Shown piece by piece: positions 28,045 to 36,224 of a DNA stretch of 64,000 bases. Below the pieces are notes generated by a model. The model was given only the letters and a program-made list of their open reading frames with translations, searched no databases and was not told where the DNA came from. Numbering within the stretch: the stretch's first letter is position 1; every line of letters starts with the position of its first letter. The stretch spans positions 1 to 64,000 of the forward strand of contig NZ_LNSB01000022.1 of assembly GCF_001468285.1 (NCBI RefSeq). The letters are read 5' to 3'. The position numbers and the translations under genes were made by a program. This DNA comes from Sphingopyxis sp. HIX. GTDB lineage: Bacteria; Pseudomonadota; Alphaproteobacteria; Sphingomonadales; Sphingomonadaceae.

Positions 28045-29007
28045 ATGACCCAGTTCAACGCCAAATCCACCACCGACGACGTGCTTTCGGGCGTCGACCT
28101 TTCGGGCAAGCGCTTCCTCGTCACCGGCGTCTCGGCCGGGCTAGGGGTCGAGACCGCCCGCGCGCTCGCCGCCCACGGCGCCGATGTCGTCGGCGCGGCG
28201 CGCGACCTGACCAAGGCCGAGGGCGCGACCACCGCGGTCCGCGACGCTGCGGCCGCCGGCGGCGGCAGCTTCGAACTGATCCAGCTCGACCTCGCCTCGC
28301 TGGCCAGCGTCCGCGCCGCCGCCGACAAGCTCGTCGCCGACGGCCGCCAATTCGACGTGATCATCACCAACGCCGGCGTGATGGCCGCGCCCTTCGGCAA
28401 GACCGAAGACGGGTTCGAGACGCAGTTCGGCACCAATCATTTGGGCCACTTCACCTTCGTCAATCGCATCGCCTCCTTGATCAAGGATGGCGGGCGCCTC
28501 GTCAGCCTCGCCTCGTCGGGGCACCGCTTCTCGAATGTCGATCTCGAGGATCCGAACTTCGACCGCGGCGATTACGAGCCCTGGACCGCCTATGGCCGCT
28601 CGAAGACCGCGAACATCCTCTTCGCGGTCGAGTTCGACCGCCGCCACCGGGATCGCGACATCCGCGCCGCGGCGCTCCACCCCGGCGGCATCCACACCGA
28701 GCTCGCCCGCCACCTCGACGACGGTGCGCTCGAGGCGCTGGTCGAGCGGATCAACGCCGCGGCGCGCGAAGCTGGCGGCGAGAATTTCGAGTTCAAGTCG
28801 ATCCCGCAGGGCGCCGCGACCTCGGTATGGGCCGCCGCGGTCGCCGATCCGGCCGAAATCGGCGGGCGCTATCTCGAGGATTGCCAGGTCGCCAGGCTCG
28901 CCGAGAACGAGGGCCTGCGCGAGGGCGTGCGCGCCTATGCGATCGACCCCGACAACGCCAGGGCGCTGTGGGCCAAGAGCGAGGAGATGGTCGGCGAGCG
29001 CTTCTGA
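28045..29007 (+). CDS. Short-chain dehydrogenase/reductase
   Basis: A 320-residue NAD(P)-dependent oxidoreductase. It has the Rossmann TGVSAGLGVETARALAAHGA (near residue 28), the ITNAGVM motif (NAG of NNAG type), GTNHLGHFTFVN, and the catalytic serine region VSLASSGHR with YGRSKTANILF (YxxxK). The long C-terminus resembles the retinol-dehydrogenase/WWOX-like SDR subgroup. The substrate is unknown. AGGAG 7 bases upstream sets the start. It is likely controlled by the divergent AraC regulator. Confidence 0.88.
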   Translation: MTQFNAKSTTDDVLSGVDLSGKRFLVTGVSAGLGVETARALAAHGADVVGAARDLTKAEGATTAVRDAAAAGGGSFELIQLDLASLASVRAAADKLVADGRQFDVIITNAGVMAAPFGKTEDGFETQFGTNHLGHFTFVNRIASLIKDGGRLVSLASSGHRFSNVDLEDPNFDRGDYEPWTAYGRSKTANILFAVEFDRRHRDRDIRAAALHPGGIHTELARHLDDGALEALVERINAAAREAGGENFEFKSIPQGAATSVWAAAVADPAEIGGRYLEDCQVARLAENEGLREGVRAYAIDPDNARALWAKSEEMVGERF

Positions 29008-29032
29008 TCGCCATCGCCCCTTGGGCTGGTGG

Positions 29033-29065
29033 ACGGGCGGACGGCAAGGCTTGCCGCCCGCCCGT
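29033..29065 (+). terminator. Hairpin after the SDR gene
   Basis: ACGGGCGGACGGCAAG pairs with CTTGCCGCCCGCCCGT with one mismatch and almost no loop, followed by TTCGCTT. It begins 25 bases after the SDR stop, so it is a probable transcript end. The T-run is poor. Confidence 0.45.
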
Positions 29066-29086
29066 TTCGCTTCCTATAGCCGCGCG

Positions 29087-29617
29087 ATGTTCACCCACCG
29101 CCGCGCCACGCCCGCCGACCTCGAAGCCCTCCGCGCGGTCATGGCCCTCGCCATCGCCGAGCTGCAGCAGGGTTTCCTCAACCCTGAGCAGATCGCCGCG
29201 AGCCACGCCGTCATGGGCCTCGACACCCAGCTCATCGCCGACGGCACCTATTTCATCGTCGAGGAGGACGGCCGGATCGCGGGCTGCGGCGGCTGGTCGC
29301 ACCGCGCGACGCTCTATGGCGGCGACCACAGCACCGACCTCCGCGACCCCGCCCCGCTCGACCCGGCGGTCGACGCAGCGCGGATCCGGGCGATGTACAC
29401 CCATCCCGCCTTCGCCCGCCGCGGCGTCGGGCAGCTGGTGATGCAGCTCTGCGAAGACGCCGCCCGCGCCGCGGGTTTCGCCCGCGCCGAAATGATGGCG
29501 ACGCTGTCGGGCGAACCGCTCTACCGCGCCTGCGGCTACACGCCGATCGAGCGCGTCGAAGCGCCCGGCCCCGACGGCGTCAGCGTCCCGCTGATCCGCA
29601 TGGGCAAGCCGCTGTAG
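29087..29617 (+). CDS. GNAT family N-acetyltransferase
   Basis: A 176-residue single-domain acetyltransferase. It begins FTHRRATPADLEALRAVM, has the beta-bulge region YFIVEEDGRIAGCGGW, and the acetyl-CoA loop THPAFARRGVGQLVMQLCEDAARAAGF (R-R-G-V-G matching Q/RxxGxG). It ends with SGEPLYRACGYTPIE. The substrate is unknown. The ATG at 29087 follows an in-frame stop and opens directly into the domain. Confidence 0.87.
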   Translation: MFTHRRATPADLEALRAVMALAIAELQQGFLNPEQIAASHAVMGLDTQLIADGTYFIVEEDGRIAGCGGWSHRATLYGGDHSTDLRDPAPLDPAVDAARIRAMYTHPAFARRGVGQLVMQLCEDAARAAGFARAEMMATLSGEPLYRACGYTPIERVEAPGPDGVSVPLIRMGKPL

Positions 29618-29641
29618 CGGGCGACCCGATCGCCGCCGGGG

Positions 29642-30985
29642 TTACCGCCCGCCGCCCGCCAAGACCTTCTGCAGCTTGGCCGTCGCCGCCGCGATCGCCT
29701 TGTCGCCCGCTTTCCGCTCGAGCTCCTCGGCCGCGGACAGCTCGACGATCGCCTGCAGCAGCGCGCCCTTGATCCCGCGCGGCGGCACCCGCTTCAGCTT
29801 GCCGTTGACGATGACGAACCCGTCGCCGCCCTTGCTCACCCCGCCGAACACCTCGCCGACGATCGCCTCCAGTTCGACATCGACGCGGCCCAGCGTCGGC
29901 GGCGTCAACTGCGTCGCGAAGGGACGCAGCGCGGCGGTCTGTTCGCTCACGCCCTGGTCGTCGATCCGCACCCGCCGTCCCGGCCCATTGTCGGCGGGCA
30001 CCAGCTCGCGCTCGAGCTGCCAGGTGTTGCGAAAGGTCATCGCGCACAGCCGGTTGTTCGACGCGACGCGGCATTCCATGTGCAGATGCGGGCTGCCCTT
30101 GGTGTTGCCCGAATTGCCCGCCTCGGCCAGCTTGCGCCCGGCCCACACCGTATCGCCCGTCTCCACCGTGATGCTGTCGCGCTTCAGGTGCATATAGCCG
30201 ACCTCGAGCTCGCCATAGCGCACCCACACGGTGTTGCTGCCATAATGGTCGGTGCGGTTGCCGGCGCCGAAATCATTGTCCCAGAAGCCGTCGATGACGT
30301 CGATGACCTCGCCGTCGCCCATCCCGCGCACCGCCCGCCCGAAGACGCGCGAGTCGGTGTTTTTCGTCGCATCGGCGACGCGGTTGCGCGACCATTCGCC
30401 GTTCCGCCGCGCCTGGATGCTGATGTCATAGGCGAAGATCTGCGTGCCGCTGTTGCCGCCATTGTAATAATGGCGCGCCGAGGTGACGACATATTCGTCG
30501 TCGCCCAGCTCGTGCCGGACAAAGGGCAGCAGCAGCGGCCCGTCGCCCGTCGGATCGCCCCAGCGGATCAGGTCGAACGTCTGCGTGTAATTGCGCGTGA
30601 AATCGGCGCAGGTCACGCTGACCGTCATTTTTGTCGGCGCCGGCCCGTCGAGATAGACCTGATTATATTGCCTGGGCGAATCTTCGTTCTCGCGCCACGA
30701 CCCATTGTGCCAGGTCGCGGCTTCGTCGAACGCCAGCACCCCATCCTCGGGCTCCATGTTCTTTTCGGGCACCATCTCCATATCGAACGCGCCATGGCCT
30801 TCGAACGACAAGCGGATGCCGGTGATCGTCACCGCGCGGCGCCCCGTCGTCTTGTTCACCAGCCGCAGCCGGGCACAGACCTTATAGCGCTCCTGATGGT
30901 CCTTCGATTGCGGGGCGAGCGGCAGATAATAGATTTTTCCGTTCAGGCCGGGGTCGGCGCTGATTTCGAAGATGGGGGCGGACAT
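29642..30985 (-). CDS. M23 (LytM-like) peptidase domain protein without signal peptide
   Basis: A 447-residue protein with a ~200-residue N-terminal beta-rich part of unknown type. A LytM-like region follows: FAYDISI near 184, GMGDGEVIDV near 221, GYMHLKRDSITVETGDTVWAG (263-283), GNSGNTKGSPHLHME (290-304). HLH at 300-302 supplies the HxH zinc pair and H266 the catalytic-type histidine. The usual first ligand (HxxxD) is not apparent before D187, so activity is uncertain. The C-terminus is helical (AELERKAGDKAIAAATAKLQ). No signal peptide or membrane helix is seen after the chosen ATG (AGGAAA upstream), which is odd for a peptidoglycan hydrolase. Confidence 0.75.
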   Translation of the reverse strand: MSAPIFEISADPGLNGKIYYLPLAPQSKDHQERYKVCARLRLVNKTTGRRAVTITGIRLSFEGHGAFDMEMVPEKNMEPEDGVLAFDEAATWHNGSWRENEDSPRQYNQVYLDGPAPTKMTVSVTCADFTRNYTQTFDLIRWGDPTGDGPLLLPFVRHELGDDEYVVTSARHYYNGGNSGTQIFAYDISIQARRNGEWSRNRVADATKNTDSRVFGRAVRGMGDGEVIDVIDGFWDNDFGAGNRTDHYGSNTVWVRYGELEVGYMHLKRDSITVETGDTVWAGRKLAEAGNSGNTKGSPHLHMECRVASNNRLCAMTFRNTWQLERELVPADNGPGRRVRIDDQGVSEQTAALRPFATQLTPPTLGRVDVELEAIVGEVFGGVSKGGDGFVIVNGKLKRVPPRGIKGALLQAIVELSAAEELERKAGDKAIAAATAKLQKVLAGGGR

Positions 30986-31162
30986 GGGGCTGTTTCCTCT
31001 CTCGCAGCGGACGGCAGAGGCCGTCGGACATGGAAAGGCGGACCGCAGTGGCGATTTGCCTTTCCCTTCGTTGCGACTCAAGGAGCGAGCAGGCTAGCAC
31101 CCGCCATGGTGGACGACACCCTAGCGGGACTGGTTAATCCGGCGCTGTCCAGCCGAAGCGGG

Positions 31163-31540
31163 TCATCCGCGCGCCAGGTTGAGCGCCGCAGCCTCGGCGA
31201 ACAGCGCCTTCAGCGCCGCCTCGTCGATGCCGTCGCTCGCACCGATGTCGATCGCGCGGCGGACATTGCCGTCGAGACTGGAATTGAACAGGCGCTTGGG
31301 ATCGTCCAGCGAAGCCCCCTTGGCGAAGGTCAGCTTGACCTTGTCCTTGTACGTCTCGCCGGTGCAGACGATCTTGCCGCCCGCGTACCAGGTCGGCACT
31401 CCGCGCCATTTCCATTCCTCGACGACGTCGGGGATCGCCGCCTTGATCAGCGCGCGCGCCTTGGCCAGCGCATCGCCGCGCCAGTCGCCGAGCTCGGCGA
31501 TGCGACCGTCGATCAGTTCGGAGGGGCTCTTCTCGGTCAT
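31163..31540 (-). CDS. DUF1801 (YdhG-like) protein
   Basis: A 125-residue single-domain DUF1801 protein. It has the helical start LIDGRIAELGDWRGDALAKARALIKAAIPDVVEEWKWRGVPTW and the GKIVCTGETYKDKVKLTFAKG strands of the family. The function is not established. Its ATG overlaps the stop of the upstream DUF1801 gene by four bases, so the two paralogues are coupled. The 177 bases downstream of the M23 gene's start (30986-31162) hold no gene. Confidence 0.82.
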   Translation of the reverse strand: MTEKSPSELIDGRIAELGDWRGDALAKARALIKAAIPDVVEEWKWRGVPTWYAGGKIVCTGETYKDKVKLTFAKGASLDDPKRLFNSSLDGNVRRAIDIGASDGIDEAALKALFAEAAALNLARG

Positions 31541-31974
31541 CTTGCCTTGTCCTTTTTATGGGAAATCCAGCCAGGAATCGCCGCCGCCTGCCGGATCCAG
31601 CTCACCAGCTGCGCCTCGTCGATCGCCTCATCCTCATGGATATGGAAATAGCGCGCATCGGGGTCCTTGGAGCCGACCGGCGGTACGGGGTCGAGCTGCT
31701 GGCCGCGGAACCAGGTGATCTTGATGTACCGGTTGAAGCAGTGGAAACAGAGGAACCACCCCTGCCCCGGCACGCCGTAGAAGGGCGAGTTCCAGCGAAC
31801 CGCCTTCTCCACCTCCGGAACGGTCGCGACGATCAGCGCATCGAGCTTCGCCCCCGCCGCGCTCTTCCACCCCGGCATCGCCGCGATATAATCCTGCACC
31901 GGGCCGTCGCCGTCGCCCTTGGCGATCTGCGGATTGCCGCCCGACAGCAGCACGACCTCTTTCTTGCCCGCCAC
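31537..31974 (-). CDS. DUF1801 family protein
   Basis: A 145-residue DUF1801 paralogue of the following gene. It shows VQDYIAAMPGWKSAAGAKLDALIVATVPEVEKAVRWNSPFYGVPGQGWFLCFHCFNRYIKITWF. The RWNSPFYG segment matches WKWRGVPTW in the neighbour. A C-terminal extension (DEAIDEAQLVSWIRQAAAIPGW) is added. It is first of a two-gene unit (ATGA overlap), suggesting the proteins act together, possibly as a heteromer. Confidence 0.82.
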   Translation of the reverse strand: MAGKKEVVLLSGGNPQIAKGDGDGPVQDYIAAMPGWKSAAGAKLDALIVATVPEVEKAVRWNSPFYGVPGQGWFLCFHCFNRYIKITWFRGQQLDPVPPVGSKDPDARYFHIHEDEAIDEAQLVSWIRQAAAIPGWISHKKDKAR

Positions 31975-32040
31975 GATCCAGTCTCCCGCTCCAACGGTCG
32001 CGGGAAACTAGAGCGGCGAACCGGTCTCGCCAATGCCAAA

Positions 32041-34137
32041 TCAGTAGCGCGCGCGCACCCCCAGGAAGAAGCTGCGCCCGGGCTCGGGAAAACCGTCGGT
32101 CAGCGCATAGTTGCGGTCGAACAGGTTGCGCCCGCCGACCCCGATCGTGATCCGGTCGGTCAGGTCGTAATCGACGCGCAGCGCCGCGGTGACATAGGCT
32201 TCGGTCTTGTAGTAGATGGGCGCGAGGCCGTTTGCCGACGCGGGCGTCACCGTCGTGCGGCCCGACGCATATTCGGCGCTCGGCACCACCTCCAGCCCGG
32301 CGACCGGCTGCCACGACAGATAGGCGAAACCCTTGTGCGCGGGCACGTCGGTCAGTTCGAACGGCCGGATCAGCCCGCCCGGCGGCGGCGTCCCGATGTC
32401 GAAGCTGCGGTGGATGTAGCTGTAGTTCGCGCCCGTGCTGAGCGTCGCGCCCAGCCGCAGCTCGACCGAAATCTCGCCGCCATAATAATCCGCCGACCCG
32501 ATATTCTCACGCCGGTTGAGGTTCTGCGGCGTGCGCACCGACACCAGGGCATCGTCGAGCCAGCTGTAGAAGAGCGCGCCCGACACGGTCACCGGACCGA
32601 CCACCCGGCTCGCCCCGATCTCGGCATTGGTCGCGCGTTCGGGTTTCAGGTCGGGGTTGGCGACCGCGGTGCCGAACTGGCTCGAAAACCGCTCGAACAG
32701 GGTCGGGAAACGCGCGCGCGACGACAGGCTGACATGCACCTCGCTCCCGCTGTCATCGCGCCAGTCGATCCGCCCCTGCGCGTTCCAGGCACTGGCATTG
32801 CGCAGCGGATAGCTGAACAGCCGGTTCGCCCCCGTAGCCCCCGGCGGCAGCCCGAACTCGTCGGCGCGCGCCAGCTCGCGCCAGTCGAAACTCGCGCCGG
32901 CGGTGAAGCTCAGCCGCGGCGCCAGCGTCACGACATTCTGCGCCGCGATGCTCCACGTCCGCTCGACGCTGCGCTGGTTGGGCTCGGGCGTGCTCGTCGG
33001 CAGTCCCGGCCGGCTCGTCTGCGCCTCATTATGTTCGTCGCGGCGATAATGGAGCGCGAGCGCGAGGCTGTCGTCGCCGAAGGTGCGCAGCGCCAGCTCG
33101 ACCGACCCGCCATAGGCCTTGTCGTCATAGGGGCTGTCGAATGCCCGCCCCAGCACCTGCGTCGTCTGCGTGCGGTCGTCGAACGACTGCAACAGGTTCG
33201 CCAGCCGGTTGTAATAGGCGCGCGTCTTCAGCGTCGCACGGTCGTCGAGCGCGGTCGTCGACAGGAAATAGACGCTCTCGATATTCCACTCGGGCCATTT
33301 CCAGTTGCGCAGCGACACATTGCTCGTGTCGGTGACGTGCAGCGGCGCATTCTTGCGCCCTTCCTGCCGGGTGTAGCTCAGCACATATTCGTCGCTGTCG
33401 TTCGGCGTGAAGCCGATCTTGGCGTTGACGCGCCAGTCGCGCGCCTTCGAAAAATCGCGCGCGCCGCCATCCTCATTGGCGGTCGGCGCGAAGCCTCCGG
33501 GCAGGTCCCAATGATCGGTGATGTTGATGCCGTAACTCGCCTGCGCATACCATTTGTCCTGCCGCGTCCCGACCAGCCCGAAGCCGGTAAAGCCGCCATA
33601 GTCGAGGTCCGAATCGAGATTGAGCTGCGCGCGCCCTTCGATCTCGAGCGCCTTCACCGGCTTGCGCGTGACGAGGTTCACGGCCCCTCCCATGCCGCCC
33701 GGCCCGTCGAGCACCGAGGCATAGCCCTTGGCGACCTGGATCTCGGCAATGTCCGGGGTCAGGAAGCGGCCGTAATCGAGCCGGTTGTCGGCGGGCAGGT
33801 AGACGCGGATGCCATCGATCGACAGCGGCACCTGGAACCGGTCGAACCCGCGCACGAACAGCAGCCGCTCGTTGCGCGACCCGCCCGAATTGCCCGCGAC
33901 GACGCCAGGGATCAGATTCGCCGCATCGTCGAGCGTGCGGCGGTCGAAGCGGTAGATCGCTTCCTGCCCGACGCGGTCGCCCTCGATCGCCGCATCGACG
34001 CTGCGATAGCCGGTGACGACGATCTTCCCCAGCTCGAAGGCGCCATCCTCGGCCTCGCTGGCCGCGGGCGGCGGTGCATCCTGCGCCCACACGGGCGCGG
34101 CGATCAGACTGACGGCGGAGAGAAGAAACCGGCGCAT
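32041..34137 (-). CDS. TonB-dependent siderophore-type receptor
   Basis: A 698-residue outer-membrane receptor. A signal peptide (FLLSAVSLIAAPVWAQ) is followed by the TonB-box region FELGKIVVTGYRS and a plug domain (LIPGVVAGNSGGSRNERLLFVRGF, VAKGYASVLDGPGGMGGAVNLVTRK). A 22-strand-type barrel follows and ends in aromatic SFFLGVRARY. The R-G-F..DG..Y..GR plug pattern is that of ferric-siderophore receptors. AAGGGG precedes the ATG at 34137. A 20-base dyad upstream may be its operator. Confidence 0.9.
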   Translation of the reverse strand: MRRFLLSAVSLIAAPVWAQDAPPPAASEAEDGAFELGKIVVTGYRSVDAAIEGDRVGQEAIYRFDRRTLDDAANLIPGVVAGNSGGSRNERLLFVRGFDRFQVPLSIDGIRVYLPADNRLDYGRFLTPDIAEIQVAKGYASVLDGPGGMGGAVNLVTRKPVKALEIEGRAQLNLDSDLDYGGFTGFGLVGTRQDKWYAQASYGINITDHWDLPGGFAPTANEDGGARDFSKARDWRVNAKIGFTPNDSDEYVLSYTRQEGRKNAPLHVTDTSNVSLRNWKWPEWNIESVYFLSTTALDDRATLKTRAYYNRLANLLQSFDDRTQTTQVLGRAFDSPYDDKAYGGSVELALRTFGDDSLALALHYRRDEHNEAQTSRPGLPTSTPEPNQRSVERTWSIAAQNVVTLAPRLSFTAGASFDWRELARADEFGLPPGATGANRLFSYPLRNASAWNAQGRIDWRDDSGSEVHVSLSSRARFPTLFERFSSQFGTAVANPDLKPERATNAEIGASRVVGPVTVSGALFYSWLDDALVSVRTPQNLNRRENIGSADYYGGEISVELRLGATLSTGANYSYIHRSFDIGTPPPGGLIRPFELTDVPAHKGFAYLSWQPVAGLEVVPSAEYASGRTTVTPASANGLAPIYYKTEAYVTAALRVDYDLTDRITIGVGGRNLFDRNYALTDGFPEPGRSFFLGVRARY

Positions 34138-34179
34138 ATATCCCCTTTTCAAGATGGGCGCGGCCCTTGCCGTCGCCAT

Positions 34180-34199
34180 CTATATTCGCCGGTATATAG
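34180..34199. promoter_or_regulatory. Dyad upstream of the siderophore-type receptor
   Basis: CTATAT and ATATAG are inverted around 8 bases, 43-62 bases before the receptor start. The AT-rich arms in otherwise GC-rich DNA suggest an operator or -10 region. It is not a convincing match to the classical Fur box. Confidence 0.3.
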
Positions 34200-34237
34200 C
34201 TTGTGACGCGGCTGCAAGGCTCAAAATGGGGAAGAGG

Positions 34238-35506
34238 TCAGACCGTGCAGCTGGCCGCGCGCGCCTGCAGCCATTCGCGCTCGCGCTCGTTGCCGGCGAG
34301 CGCCGCGGCCGCCTCGAACGCCGCTTTCGCCTCACCCAGCCGCCCGGCGCGGAACAGGAAATCGCCGCGCGCCGCGGGCAGCGGGGCATAGTTGCGCAGC
34401 AGCGCCTCTTCGGCGATCGCGTCGACGAGCCGCAGCCCCGCCTCGGGACCGAACGCCATGCTGTGGGCGACCGCGCGGTTGAGCTCGACCACCGGCGACG
34501 GCATCACCCGCCCCAGCCGGTCGTAGAGCCCGGCGATCCGTGCCCAGTCGGTATCCTCGGCGCGCCGCGCCCGCGCATGGCACGCCGCCAGCGCCGCCTG
34601 CAACGCATAGGGCCCATCGACTCCACCCAAGGCCTCGACACGCTCGAGCGCCTTCAGCCCGCGGCGGATGAGTAGCTGGTCCCAGCGCGCGCGGTTCTGC
34701 TCGGTCAGCGGCACGAAGCGCCCGTCGGGCCCGGCGCGCGCCGCCAGCCGCGACGCCTGGATCTCCATCAGCGCGAGCAGCCCCAGCACCTCGGGCTCTT
34801 CCGGCATCAGCCCGGCCAGAATGCGCCCCAGCCGTTGCGCCTCGGCGCAGAGCGGCGGGCGCACCAGCGATGGCCCCGCGGTTGCGGCATAGCCCTCGTT
34901 GAAGATCAGATAGACGACCTCGAGCACCGAGGCACGCCGCGCCGCGAGTTCGGCGCCGCGCGGCACCTCGAACGCGACCCCCGCACTGGCGATCGCCTTT
35001 TTGGCGCGCGTGATCCGCGCCGCGATCGCGGGTTCGTTCGACAGAAAGGCGCGCGCAATCTCCTCGGCGGTCAACCCGCCGACCAGCCGCAGCGTCAGCG
35101 CGGCGCGCGCCTCGGGCGCGATCACGGGGTGACAGGCGGCGAAGATCAGCCCGAGCAGTTCGTCGCCCAGTTCGTCGTCGATCGCGGCCTCGATCGCCGC
35201 GACGCTGTCGTCGGCTTCGTCCATGTCGCGTGCCAGTTCGTCATGCTTGCGGCTCGCCATCGCGCTGCGGCGAAAGCCGTCGATCGCGCGCCGCTTCGCC
35301 GCCGCCATCAGCCAGGCGCCGGGATTGTCGGGGACGCCCGTCCGCGGCCAGTCGGTCAGCGCCGTGAGCAGCGCCTCCTGCGCCAGTTCCTCGGCGCGAT
35401 CGACGTCGCGCGTCATCCGCGCGAGCCCGGCGATCAGCCGCGCGCGCTCGATCCGGTACACCGCCTCGATCGCGCGATGGGTGTCCTCTGCCGCCGATTC
35501 CGCCAT
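34238..35506 (-). CDS. ECF RNA polymerase sigma factor, ECF42-like (with SnoaL/TPR-type extension)
   Basis: A 422-residue sigma factor: sigma2 (IEAVYRIERARLIAGLARMTRDVDRAEELAQEALLTALTDWP), sigma4 (ARAALTLRLVGGLTAEEIARAFLSNEPAIAARITRAKKAI) and a ~200-residue C-terminal extension with repeat-like helices (LLIRRGLKALERVEALGG, YALQAALAACHARARRAEDTDWARIAGLYDRL). This architecture, with a DGPF/YciI gene beside it, defines the ECF42 group, in which the extension takes part in regulation instead of an anti-sigma factor. The ATG at 35506 is preferred (GAGAAGG upstream); an ATG at 35545 is possible. Confidence 0.88.
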   Translation of the reverse strand: MAESAAEDTHRAIEAVYRIERARLIAGLARMTRDVDRAEELAQEALLTALTDWPRTGVPDNPGAWLMAAAKRRAIDGFRRSAMASRKHDELARDMDEADDSVAAIEAAIDDELGDELLGLIFAACHPVIAPEARAALTLRLVGGLTAEEIARAFLSNEPAIAARITRAKKAIASAGVAFEVPRGAELAARRASVLEVVYLIFNEGYAATAGPSLVRPPLCAEAQRLGRILAGLMPEEPEVLGLLALMEIQASRLAARAGPDGRFVPLTEQNRARWDQLLIRRGLKALERVEALGGVDGPYALQAALAACHARARRAEDTDWARIAGLYDRLGRVMPSPVVELNRAVAHSMAFGPEAGLRLVDAIAEEALLRNYAPLPAARGDFLFRAGRLGEAKAAFEAAAALAGNEREREWLQARAASCTV

Positions 35507-35563
35507 GCCGGCCTTCTCGGCGAAAGCGCCGGGAGAGGCAAGCATGGCGGCGGCGCGCGGCGC

Positions 35564-35995
35564 TTATTCGCCGGCGAGCTTGTCGCGCAGCATCTGGTCG
35601 TGCGCCAGGATCTCGGGGGTCACCGCGTCGCCGAAATCCTCCATCTCGTAGAAGGGGCGGATTTCGAGTTCGCTCGGCCCCGGCATCGGGTTCGGGCAGC
35701 GCTTCGCCCAGGCGACCGCCTCGTCCATGTCCTTGACTTCCCAGACCCAGTAACCCGCGACCAGCTCGCGCGTCTCGGCGAAGGGGCCGTCGATCACCGA
35801 CCGGTTCGGCCCGTCGAACGCGATGCGCTTGCCAAACGACGAGGGCTTCAGCCCGTCGCCGTCGACCATCACCCCGGCATTGACCAGTTCTTCGTTGAAC
35901 TTGCCCATCGCCTCGAACATCTCGGTCATGTCGGCGGCCGGCGGCAGGCCCTTTTCGCTGTCCTCGGTCGCCTTGACGAAAACCATCACACGCAT
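35564..35995 (-). CDS. YciI / DGPF-domain protein
   Basis: A 143-residue ferredoxin-like-fold YCII protein. It begins MRVMVFVKATEDSEKG and contains FNEELVNAGVMVDGDGLKPSS, the family DGPF motif (VIDGPFAETRELVAGYWVWEVKDMDEAVAWAKRCP) and a C-terminal EILAHDQMLRDKL tail. GGAGAAAGAAG precedes the ATG at 35995. It lies directly upstream of the ECF42-like sigma gene on the same strand. Such proteins are the usual neighbours and targets of that group. Confidence 0.88.
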   Translation of the reverse strand: MRVMVFVKATEDSEKGLPPAADMTEMFEAMGKFNEELVNAGVMVDGDGLKPSSFGKRIAFDGPNRSVIDGPFAETRELVAGYWVWEVKDMDEAVAWAKRCPNPMPGPSELEIRPFYEMEDFGDAVTPEILAHDQMLRDKLAGE

Positions 35996-36224
35996 CTTCT
36001 TTCTCCTCAAAATCGAAAGCCGGTATCGGCCTCCTGTCCAGACGACGAACGGCGCGCGCTCGAATCGACAGGGTCTGCGATTTTTTTTCATCTTTTTTCG
36101 GATCGCGCCATGACCTCGCAGGTCGGCGGAGAAAAAAATGCGTCATATCGGGCGCTTGCCGCGGATCGACGCGCCTATGGTAAACCGCGCTTAATCCTGT
36201 CCGGCCGCGGCCGTTAAACGTCGC

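Noticed and set aside
36080-36110. T-tracts as a terminator for an upstream gene
   Set aside because: They lie between divergent genes (YciI and the diguanylate cyclase), so no transcript is expected to end there.
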